Below, piece after piece: positions 7,420 to 13,664 of a stretch of DNA of 15,006 nucleotides. The translations under genes and the position numbers were made by a program. The notes under the pieces were generated by a model. It saw only the letters and a list, made by a program, of their open reading frames with translations, had not been told where the DNA came from and did not search any database. Source of the DNA: Burkholderiaceae bacterium (GTDB lineage: Bacteria > Pseudomonadota > Gammaproteobacteria > Burkholderiales > Burkholderiaceae_E); contig JAHYJF010000059.1 of the NCBI GenBank assembly GCA_019428955.1, positions 1-15,006 on the forward strand. Direction: 5' to 3'. How positions within the stretch are numbered: position 1 is the stretch's first letter; the number at the start of each line of letters is the position of its first letter.

Positions 7420-8379
7420 TCAGTTGGCGTCCGGCCCTTCGAGGTGGCGCTGGGCATCGAGCGCCGCCATGCAGCCGGTGCCGGCGCTGGTAACGGCCTG
7501 GCGATAGATGTGATCCTGGACGTCGCCGGCCGCAAATACGCCGGACACGCTGGTAGCCGTCGCCATCCCGACCTGGCCGCCACGGGTCGCGATGTAACCG
7601 TTGTGCATCTCAAGCTGGCCGGCGAAGATCTCAGTGTTGGGCGCGTGCCCGATGGCGATGAATACACCCGCGAGCGGCAGTTCGCTGGTGGTGCCGTCGC
7701 GCTTGTCGCGAATTCTGATCCCGGTCACGCCGCCTTCATCGCCGAGTACCTCGTCGAGTTCATGCCACCAGCGGATCGCGACCTTGCCCTCGCGCTCGCG
7801 CTCGAGCAGGCGGTCGATAAGGATTGGCTCCGCGCGAAAGCGCTCGCGGCGATGGATCACCGTGACCTTGCTGGCGATATTGGCCAGGTACAGGGCTTCC
7901 TCGACGGCGGTGTTGCCCCCGCCGATCACAGCAACTTCCTTGCCCTTGTAGAAGAACCCGTCACAGGTTGCGCACGCCGACACCCCCTTGCCCTGGAATG
8001 CGGTCTCCGACTCCAGGCCGAGGTAGCGTGCCGAGGCGCCGGTGGCGATGATCAGCGCGTCGCAGGTGTATTCGCCCGAATCACCGACCAGGCGCAACGG
8101 CTTCTCGGCCAGCACCACGGTGTGAATGTGGTCGAAGATTATCTCGGTGCCGAAGCGCTCGGCGTGTTTTTGGAAGCGCGCCATCAAGTCGGGACCCTGG
8201 ACTCCATCAGGATCGGCTGGCCAGTTGTCGACCTCGGTGGTGGTCATGAGTTGGCCCCCCATGGCGATGCCGGTAACCAGCACGGGCTCGAGGTTGGCCC
8301 GGGCGGCATAGACCGCAGCCGAGTAGCCGGCGGGTCCGGAACCGAGAATCAGCACGCGACAATGTCTTGGGGTCGTCAT
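7420..8379 (-). CDS. trxB: Thioredoxin reductase
   Basis: NADPH-dependent flavoenzyme that keeps thioredoxin reduced in the cytoplasm. It aligns closely with E. coli TrxB over its length (319-320 residues). Numbering from the first ATG: FAD-binding GSGPAG at 14-19, the redox-active pair CATC (C137 and C140), NADPH-binding GGGNTA at 154-159 with HRRERFRAE after it, and the C-terminal FAD segment FAAGDVQDHIYRQA. There are two adjacent ATGs, at 8382 and 8379. GGAAGG (reading from 8390 to 8385) lies 2 bases from the first and 5 from the second, so the second is preferred; the difference is one residue. It is divergent from the Crp/Fnr regulator and heads a trxB-smr pair. A long open frame on the opposite strand is a codon-bias shadow. 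Confidence 0.97.
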   Translation of the reverse strand: MTTPRHCRVLILGSGPAGYSAAVYAARANLEPVLVTGIAMGGQLMTTTEVDNWPADPDGVQGPDLMARFQKHAERFGTEIIFDHIHTVVLAEKPLRLVGDSGEYTCDALIIATGASARYLGLESETAFQGKGVSACATCDGFFYKGKEVAVIGGGNTAVEEALYLANIASKVTVIHRRERFRAEPILIDRLLEREREGKVAIRWWHELDEVLGDEGGVTGIRIRDKRDGTTSELPLAGVFIAIGHAPNTEIFAGQLEMHNGYIATRGGQVGMATATSVSGVFAAGDVQDHIYRQAVTSAGTGCMAALDAQRHLEGPDAN

Positions 8380-8384
8380 CATAA

Positions 8385-8390
8385 CCTTCC
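8385..8390 (-). promoter_or_regulatory. Ribosome binding site of trxB
   Basis: GGAAGG on the minus strand. Spacing is 2 bases to the first ATG (8382) and 5 to the second (8379), which favours the second as the working start. Confidence 0.65.
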
Positions 8391-8425
8391 GAGGTGTTGT
8401 AAAAACTCAATAAATCAGCGGCTTA

Positions 8426-8447
8426 GAATGTGATCTTCATACTTTTG
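8426..8447. promoter_or_regulatory. Candidate Crp/Fnr-type operator between trxB and the regulator
   Basis: The left half, AATGTGATCT at 8427-8436, matches the left half of the classical CRP site. The right half (TCATACTTTT) matches poorly. The regulator encoded just downstream keeps the Arg-Glu...Arg contacts of a CRP recognition helix, so it might bind TGTGA here and control itself and trxB. One good half-site only; tentative. Confidence 0.3.
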
Positions 8448-8451
8448 TTGC

Positions 8452-8481
8452 TTGTGCATCGCCTCCGCCCCCGATTATACT
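8452..8481 (+). promoter_or_regulatory. Candidate promoter of the regulator-ftsK operon
   Basis: A -10 like TATACT at 8476-8481 lies 18 bases after TTGTGC at 8452-8457. The -10 is good (5 of 6) and the -35 weak (3 of 6). A start near 8488 would give a leader of about 40 bases before ATG 8528. Confidence 0.4.
8474..8479 (-). promoter_or_regulatory. Candidate -10 of the trxB promoter
   Basis: The minus strand reads a perfect TATAAT here, overlapping the plus-strand -10 of the divergent gene. The only good -35 nearby (TTGACC, complement of 8493-8498) is 13 bases away, too close for a normal promoter. At the usual 16-17 bases there is no good match. A transcript from here would have a leader of about 90 bases. 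Confidence 0.3.
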
Positions 8482-8516
8482 GACGCTGGCCCGGTCAAGT
8501 CCGAGGCTGGCTATGC

Positions 8517-8522
8517 AAGGGG
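8517..8522 (+). promoter_or_regulatory. Ribosome binding site of the Crp/Fnr regulator
   Basis: AAGGGG five bases before ATG 8528. It supports that start over the in-frame ATG at 8513, although GAGG at 8503-8506 could serve the earlier one. Confidence 0.55.
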
Positions 8523-8527
8523 TTGAT

Positions 8528-9202
8528 ATGGCTCAAGAACACAATCTGGCATTCCTGAAACGCGTGCCGCTGCTCACAAGTCTCAGCGAAGCGCAATTGG
8601 AGACGCTGGCGGCTGGTACCGTACGGCGCAATTTTGCCAAGGGCCGCACCATCGTTTCGGAGGGTGATCCCTCGCAGGCGCTGTATTACCTGCTCTCGGG
8701 GCGAGCCAAGGTGCAGCGCACCGATGCCGAGGGCAAGGAGGTGATCCTCGCCGTGCTCGGCCCTGGCGAGTTCTTGGGTGAGATGAGCCTGATCGACGAT
8801 GAACCGCGCTCGGCGAGCGTGGTAACCCTCTCGTCGTGCGATTTCCTGGCAATCGGCAAGGAACAGTTTACTGCCCTGATGCTGGGTAGCACCGATATTT
8901 GCCGGGCCGTGATGCGCGGACTGGTGGCGCGGTTGCGCGAAGCCGACCGCAAGATCGAAACCCTGGCGCTGCTTGACGTCTATGGCCGGGTCGCCCGGGT
9001 GCTGCTCGACTTCTCCGAGGACATCGATGGCGAGAAGGTGGTGCCGATGAAGGTGCCGCGCCAGGAGATCGCCAAGATGATCGGCGCCTCGCGTGAGATG
9101 GTCTCGCGGGTGATGAAGGGCCTCGAACTCGACGGCTTCATCGTGCCGCTGGAGAACGGCAAGCTGGCATTGCGCGACAAGATCCGGTCATACCTGCACT
9201 GA
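8528..9202 (+). CDS. Crp/Fnr-family transcriptional regulator
   Basis: A 224-residue DNA-binding protein. Residues 7-125 are a cyclic-nucleotide-binding beta-roll. The phosphate-binding cassette GEMSLIDDEPRSASV (84-98) is well kept, including the Arg-Ser that contacts the phosphate in CRP. Residues 126-157 are the dimer helix, and 160-224 a winged helix-turn-helix. The recognition helix SREMVSR (188-194) keeps the R-E...R contacts for TGTGA. In the dimer helix, the positions of CRP T127-S128, which contact the cAMP base, are A139-D140 by my alignment. There is no N-terminal cysteine cluster, so it is not an oxygen-sensing FNR. The ligand is unknown; another nucleotide or none is possible. The gene is divergent from trxB and its TGA overlaps the ftsK ATG, so the two are probably coupled. 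The start at 8528 rests on the ribosome site; 8513 would add five residues. Confidence 0.92.
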   Translation: MAQEHNLAFLKRVPLLTSLSEAQLETLAAGTVRRNFAKGRTIVSEGDPSQALYYLLSGRAKVQRTDAEGKEVILAVLGPGEFLGEMSLIDDEPRSASVVTLSSCDFLAIGKEQFTALMLGSTDICRAVMRGLVARLREADRKIETLALLDVYGRVARVLLDFSEDIDGEKVVPMKVPRQEIAKMIGASREMVSRVMKGLELDGFIVPLENGKLALRDKIRSYLH

Positions 9203-11598
9203 TGGCTCGATCGGCAACTACGCAAGTGGCCGCCGGCGGCGCTGGGCGGGGAGTGTCACGAGCTGGGGCGCGTTCGACCGGACGTTCCAACGAGGTCGGC
9301 GCATTTGGGCTGCCAGAGCGCGTCCTGCGGCTGGTTCACGAACTGGGCTGGCTGGTGCTGGCGGCGCTGGCCGTCTTTCTGGGCTTGATCCTGCTTACCT
9401 ACAACCCGTCCGACCCCGGCTGGTCGAACGCGGTTCCGGCCATGGTCATCAACAATGCCGGAGGCCGGATGGGCGCCTGGTTCGCCGACCTGTTGCTCTA
9501 TCTCTTTGGCGTAAGTGCTTATCTGCTGGTGGTGGTGCTGGTGGTGGCGGTGATCCGCGGCATGCGCGAGGCGCGCGCCAGCGTGGCGCAGGACGCGCGT
9601 TTTGCCTGGGAGCGCTGGGCCGGATTTGGCCTGCTGTTCACGGGCTGCGCCACGCTCGAGGCTTCGCGCCTGTCAACCCTCGCGGCCCATCTGCCGCTGG
9701 CGCCGGGAGGAATGTACGGCACCATGTTGGCCGATCCCATGTTCGACGCCCTCGGTCCGATCGGCAGCACTATCGGGCTGCTCCTGATGATCGCGGTGGG
9801 TTTCAGTCTGTGGTCGGGATGGTCGTGGTTGACCATCGCCGAGCGGGTTGGTGCAGTGCTCGAATGGACCGTGCTCAGCACGATCCGGGTCATCTCCGAG
9901 CGCAAGGACCGCCAGATCGGCGAAGCCGCGGCGGTCGCGCGTGACGAGCAGGTCCAGGGCCTGCGCAAGATTCTCGATGACGACAGCGAGCCGGTGCGCA
10001 TCGAGCCCGCGGTGACCCATCTGGCGCCCTCGGTGCGTGCCGAGGCCGAGCGCCAGAAGACCCTCTTTGTCGACCTGCCGGCCGACACCATGCTGCCGGC
10101 GCTCGCGCTGCTCGACACGGCGCCCGTCAGTCAGGCTGCCGTCGCCGAGGAGACGCTGCATTTCACCTCGCGCCTGATCGAGAAGAAACTCGCCGACTTC
10201 AACGTCACCGCGCGGGTCGAAGCGGCCTATCCGGGCCCGGTGATCACGCGCTACGAGATCGAGCCGGCAACCGGTGTCAAGGGCGCGCAGATCGTCAACC
10301 TCTCCAAGGACATCGCGCGCTCGCTGTCGCTGGTGTCGATCAGGGTGGTAGAGACCATTCCGGGCAAGAACTTGATGGGCCTGGAACTGCCCAATCCGCG
10401 GCGCCAGACGGTGCGCCTCACCGAAATTCTTGGTTCGCAGGCCTATGCCGAGAGCAATTCGCTGGTGACGCTGGCGCTGGGCAAGGACATAGCCGGTAAC
10501 GCCATGGTGGTCGATCTGGCCAAGATGCCGCACCTGCTCGTGGCCGGCACCACCGGGTCGGGCAAGTCGGTGGCGATCAACGCGATGATCCTGTCGCTGC
10601 TGTACAAGGCTGACCCCACCCAGGTTCGCATGATCATGATCGACCCGAAGATGCTCGAGATGAGCATCTACGAGGGAATCCCGCACCTGCTGGCGCCGGT
10701 GGTTACCGATATGCGCCACGCCGGCAACGCGCTCAACTGGTGCGTGGGAGAAATGGAGCGTCGCTATCGGCTGATGAGCAAGCTGGGCGTGCGCAATCTC
10801 TCCGGCTACAACAACCGGATCGCCGACGCCGCGCGCCATGAGCAGTTCGTGCCCAATCCGTTCTCGCTGACCCCGGACCAGCCCGAACCGCTGACCAAGC
10901 TGCCGACCATCGTAGTAGTGATCGACGAACTCGCCGACCTGATGATGGTGGTGGGCAAGAAGGTCGAGGAACTGATCGCGCGGCTGGCGCAGAAGGCGCG
11001 CGCCGCCGGCATCCACCTGATTCTCGCCACCCAGCGCCCGTCGGTGGACGTGATCACCGGGCTGATCAAGGCCAACATCCCGACCCGGATCGCGTTCCAG
11101 GTCTCCTCGAAGATCGATTCGCGCACCATCCTCGACCAGATGGGTGCCGAGTCGCTGCTCGGCAACGGCGATATGCTCTACCTGCCGCCAGGCAGCGGGG
11201 TGCCGGTGCGGGTCCACGGGGCGTTCGTCTCCGACCAGGAGGTGCAGCGCGTGGTCGGGCATTGGAAGAGTTTCGCTGAGCCCGATTACGTTGAAGGCAT
11301 CCTCGAAGGCGGTATTCCGGACGAATCCGATACCGGCAGTGCGGTGGGATTTGGCGGGCTGTCGCAGACCCTGGCCGAGGCCGGGGTCGATGGCGAGAGC
11401 GACCCGATGTACGACCAGGCCGTTGGGATTGTGCTCAAGCACCGCAGGGCTTCGATCTCGCTCGTTCAGCGCCACCTGCGCATCGGCTACAACCGCGCGG
11501 CGCGGCTCCTCGAGCAGATGGAGAAGTCGGGCCTGGTCTCGACCATGGCCACCAACGGCAACCGCGACATCATGGTGCCCGACACGCTCGACGACTGA
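9202..11598 (+). CDS. ftsK: DNA translocase FtsK
   Basis: Septum-located motor that pumps chromosome ends apart, activates XerCD at dif and helps division. The 798-residue protein has four membrane segments (about 49-66, 91-118, 139-158, 188-205), as in FtsK. A fairly short linker (about 210-300) follows, far shorter than in E. coli FtsK (1329 residues) but ordinary for many other bacteria. The RecA-like motor has Walker A GTTGSGKS (449-456) and Walker B VVVIDE ending at E576, followed by LATQRPSVDVITGLIKANIP. The last 65 residues form the gamma winged helix (RRASISLVQRHLRIGYNRAARLLEQME), which reads polar KOPS sequences. ATG 9202 overlaps the stop of the regulator gene (TGATG). The N-terminus (1-35) is a low-complexity Ala/Gly/Arg stretch. 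Confidence 0.97.
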   Translation: MARSATTQVAAGGAGRGVSRAGARSTGRSNEVGAFGLPERVLRLVHELGWLVLAALAVFLGLILLTYNPSDPGWSNAVPAMVINNAGGRMGAWFADLLLYLFGVSAYLLVVVLVVAVIRGMREARASVAQDARFAWERWAGFGLLFTGCATLEASRLSTLAAHLPLAPGGMYGTMLADPMFDALGPIGSTIGLLLMIAVGFSLWSGWSWLTIAERVGAVLEWTVLSTIRVISERKDRQIGEAAAVARDEQVQGLRKILDDDSEPVRIEPAVTHLAPSVRAEAERQKTLFVDLPADTMLPALALLDTAPVSQAAVAEETLHFTSRLIEKKLADFNVTARVEAAYPGPVITRYEIEPATGVKGAQIVNLSKDIARSLSLVSIRVVETIPGKNLMGLELPNPRRQTVRLTEILGSQAYAESNSLVTLALGKDIAGNAMVVDLAKMPHLLVAGTTGSGKSVAINAMILSLLYKADPTQVRMIMIDPKMLEMSIYEGIPHLLAPVVTDMRHAGNALNWCVGEMERRYRLMSKLGVRNLSGYNNRIADAARHEQFVPNPFSLTPDQPEPLTKLPTIVVVIDELADLMMVVGKKVEELIARLAQKARAAGIHLILATQRPSVDVITGLIKANIPTRIAFQVSSKIDSRTILDQMGAESLLGNGDMLYLPPGSGVPVRVHGAFVSDQEVQRVVGHWKSFAEPDYVEGILEGGIPDESDTGSAVGFGGLSQTLAEAGVDGESDPMYDQAVGIVLKHRRASISLVQRHLRIGYNRAARLLEQMEKSGLVSTMATNGNRDIMVPDTLDD

Positions 11599-11610
11599 GG
11601 TGCGGCCTGA

Positions 11611-11629
11611 GCCGCGGCGCTGCCGCGGC
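11611..11629 (+). terminator. Possible weak terminator or hairpin after ftsK
   Basis: GCCGCGGC, loop GCT, GCCGCGGC: a perfect 8-base stem beginning 12 bases after the ftsK stop, flanked by TGAGG (11596-11600) and CCTCA (11636-11640), which could pair as outer arms. It is followed by CCTTTCG, not a real T-run, so termination would be partial at best. It may simply separate or attenuate ftsK from lolA. Confidence 0.35.
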
Positions 11630-11688
11630 CTTTCGCCTCACTCGTTGTATCCTTGCATCCCGATCTGCAATTACACACCGAGTCACCG

Positions 11689-12327
11689 ATGCTGCGCGTT
11701 CGTTTTCAGATGGCCTTGCTGGCGGTGACGGCGTTGGTGCTGGTTAGCCCCCCGGTGAGTGCCCAGGAATCCGGGGCCATCGGGCAGTTGCGTTCCTTCA
11801 TGACCACGACCCCCAGTGCGCGCGGCGATTTCGAGCAGATCAGCCCTGGCCGGGGAGGTCGCGACAACGAGGTCTCGAGCGGGTCCTTTGCCTTCATGCG
11901 GCCGGGCAAGTTTCGCTGGGAGGTGCGCAAGCCCTTCGAGCAATTGATGGTCGCCGACGGCAAACAGCTCTTCTTCTACGATCGGGACCTCAACCAGGTG
12001 GTCGTCAAGAAGCTGGGCGAAGCTCTGGGGCAGACCCCGGCGGCGGTGCTGTTCGGCTCCGGCGATCCGGAACGCAGCTTCGCGCTGCGCGACTTGCCCG
12101 ACCGTGACGGGCTGGCCTGGGCCGAGCTCATCCCGAAGGCGCACGACGCAGGCCTTAACCGGATCGCGATCGGTTTTCGCAACGGTTTGCCGGTGCAGCT
12201 GGAAGTGCTCGATGCGTTCGATCGCACCACCTGGTTCACCTTCACCGCCCTGGTGCCCAGTGCCAAGCTGGCGCCTGACACTTTCCGCTTCGCAATTCCC
12301 CCTGGCGCGGACGTGCTGCACCAGTAG
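11689..12327 (+). CDS. lolA: Outer-membrane lipoprotein carrier protein
   Basis: Periplasmic chaperone that takes lipoproteins from the LolCDE exporter to LolB (or directly to the outer membrane where LolB is absent). The 212-residue precursor has a clear Sec signal peptide: positive start (MLRVRF), hydrophobic core, and a probable cleavage after SPPVSA (residue 25). The mature part shows the LolA pattern: an ARGDFEQ strand near 43-49, GKFRWEVRKPFEQLMVADGKQ, then FFYDRDLNQVVVKK, and a C-terminal strand with F.F.IPPGADV. ATG 11689 is preferred because it begins the signal peptide. The in-frame TTG at 11653 would add 12 residues before it. The gene lies after ftsK, its usual neighbour in proteobacteria; the 90-base gap holds a hairpin. 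The ribosome site is weak. Confidence 0.95.
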   Translation: MLRVRFQMALLAVTALVLVSPPVSAQESGAIGQLRSFMTTTPSARGDFEQISPGRGGRDNEVSSGSFAFMRPGKFRWEVRKPFEQLMVADGKQLFFYDRDLNQVVVKKLGEALGQTPAAVLFGSGDPERSFALRDLPDRDGLAWAELIPKAHDAGLNRIAIGFRNGLPVQLEVLDAFDRTTWFTFTALVPSAKLAPDTFRFAIPPGADVLHQ

Positions 12328-12343
12328 ATTGACGCCAATACGT

Positions 12344-12349
12344 TATATT
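12344..12349 (+). promoter_or_regulatory. Possible -10 before the MFS gene
   Basis: TATATT in a short AT-rich patch of the 59-base lolA-MFS gap. TTGACG at 12329-12334 is only 9 bases upstream, and no good -35 lies at 16-18 bases, so a promoter is doubtful. Confidence 0.2.
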
Positions 12350-12357
12350 TGGTTGCA

Positions 12358-12390
12358 ATGCACCATGAATCAGAGGATCGACCATCTTGA
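12358..12390 (+). CDS. Possible 10-codon leader ORF ending on the MFS start codon
   Basis: ATG at 12358 opens a frame of ten codons (MHHESEDRPS) whose TGA (12388-12390) overlaps the TTG start of the transporter gene (12387-12389). No ribosome site precedes it. It could be a coupling leader peptide, but a frame this short arises easily by chance. Confidence 0.2.
   Translation: MHHESEDRPS
12372..12377 (+). promoter_or_regulatory. Ribosome binding site of the MFS gene
   Basis: AGAGGA nine bases before the TTG at 12387. It supports this non-ATG start, as an in-frame TGA at 12366-12368 rules out starts further upstream and the next in-frame ATG is deep in the protein. Confidence 0.6.
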
Positions 12391-13655
12391 CCGCACAATC
12401 GACCAATCCCGGTGACGAGACCGGCGCGCAGCGTTCCGAGGTCAGAAAGGTCGTCGGAGTTGTCTCCTTCGCACACGGCATCTCGCATTTCTTTCACCTG
12501 ATCCTGGCGCCGCTGTTTCCGTGGCTCAAGCTTGCTTTCGACCTCAGCTATGCCGAGCTGGGATTGCTGATGAGCGTGTTCTTCATCGTTTCCGGCAGCG
12601 GCCAGGCGCTGGCCGGCTTCGTGGTCGATCGGGTCGGCGCCGTGCCCATCCTCCTGGGCACGCTGGGGCTCTTTGTGCTCGCTTCACTGCTGCTGGCGAT
12701 CGCCCCGGGCTATCCGATGTTGCTGGTTGGCGCGGCACTCGCCGGATTGGGCAACGCACCGTTCCATCCGGTCGACTATTCGATCATCAACGCCCGGGTG
12801 CCAGTCAAGAGGTTGGGGCGCGCCTACGCCATGCACGGCGTGGCGGGCAGCCTCGGCTGGGGAACTGCCCCGGTTTTCCTGGTGGGCTTGACCACGCTCA
12901 CCGGCAGTTGGCGGTTTGCCATGGTCGGCGCCGCGGCGCTCGCGGCCACCGCGCTGATTACCGTCTGGTTCAATCGCGATCGGCTGGCCACGCCGGTAAT
13001 GCATCAGGCCGCTGCTGCAAGTGCCGCTCCGGTTCCGGGTACGGAATCGGCCACGGCATTCCTGCGCCTGCCGGCGGTATGGCTGAGCTTCGCCTTCTTC
13101 CTGACTTTTGCGATGGCCCTGGGCGGGGTGCAGAGCTTCGCGGCCAAAGCCGCCAGCGACCTGCATAACGTTCCTCTGGCACTGGTCGGCGTCTGTCTGA
13201 GCGCGTATATGTTTGCCACCGCCGCCGGGATGCTCGTCGGCGGATACCTGATAAGCGACCCGCAACGCGCCGAACGGATGATCGGCGCCGGATTTGGCAT
13301 CGCCGCCGTGGTGGCGATTGCGGTGGCGTTGTTGCCGCCGCTGGGCAAGTCGATCCCGATCTTCTTCGCCATCATGGGTTTTGCCGCCGGCATGGCGACG
13401 CCTTCGCGTGACATGCTGGTCAAGCGCGCCGCGCCACCGGGCGCGACCGGACGGGTCTACGGCGTGGTCTATTCGGGGCTCGACATCGGGATGTCGGTTG
13501 CCCCGGCGATGTTCGGGGTTCTGATGGATCACGGTCATCCCAGCATGGTGTGGCTGGGGATCGCGTTGTTCCAGGGGCTGCTGATCGTCAACGCCTTCAG
13601 GGCCGGAGCTCGTACCAGGGTGCGTGATCCACAGCCCGGCGCCGTCGGTACCTAG
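12387..13655 (+). CDS. Major facilitator superfamily transporter, substrate unknown
   Basis: A 422-residue inner-membrane transporter. After a hydrophilic 20-residue start come about twelve hydrophobic segments in two halves (roughly 25-195 and 225-410), separated by an Ala-rich loop near 200-220. The first half has the MFS loop 2-3 signature form GFVVDRVG, and GNAPFHPVDYSIINARV with KRLGRAYAMHGVAGSLGWG in the segment 4-5 region. That combination (a conserved FHP followed by a Gly-rich helix) recalls the Fsr fosmidomycin-resistance type of efflux pumps, but the resemblance is from memory and the substrate is not shown. TTG 12387 is the only sensible start. The gene sits between lolA and rarA, which usually adjoin, so it is probably an insertion or a lineage-specific addition; base composition looks like its neighbours. 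Confidence 0.9.
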   Translation: MTAQSTNPGDETGAQRSEVRKVVGVVSFAHGISHFFHLILAPLFPWLKLAFDLSYAELGLLMSVFFIVSGSGQALAGFVVDRVGAVPILLGTLGLFVLASLLLAIAPGYPMLLVGAALAGLGNAPFHPVDYSIINARVPVKRLGRAYAMHGVAGSLGWGTAPVFLVGLTTLTGSWRFAMVGAAALAATALITVWFNRDRLATPVMHQAAAASAAPVPGTESATAFLRLPAVWLSFAFFLTFAMALGGVQSFAAKAASDLHNVPLALVGVCLSAYMFATAAGMLVGGYLISDPQRAERMIGAGFGIAAVVAIAVALLPPLGKSIPIFFAIMGFAAGMATPSRDMLVKRAAPPGATGRVYGVVYSGLDIGMSVAPAMFGVLMDHGHPSMVWLGIALFQGLLIVNAFRAGARTRVRDPQPGAVGT

Positions 13656-13664
13656 GACGGCAGC

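Noticed and set aside
7093..8433. A 446-residue plus-strand frame covering trxB
   Set aside because: Mirror of trxB and smr codons; its translation has no family resemblance, whereas the minus strand encodes a textbook TrxB.
8474..8498. Minus-strand TTGACC with TATAAT as a full trxB promoter
   Set aside because: The spacer is 13 bases, too short; only the -10 is kept as a candidate.
9673..11475. A 600-residue minus-strand frame opposite ftsK
   Set aside because: Codon-bias shadow; the translated product is His/Arg/Gln-rich with no domain, and ftsK is complete on the other strand.
12329..12349. TTGACG and TATATT as a sigma-70 promoter before the MFS gene
   Set aside because: Only 9 bases separate them; normal spacing is 16-18, so they cannot form one promoter.
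12365..12415. A second short frame from ATG 12365 (16 codons) overlapping the MFS start
   Set aside because: No ribosome site and no special relation to the TTG start; likely chance.
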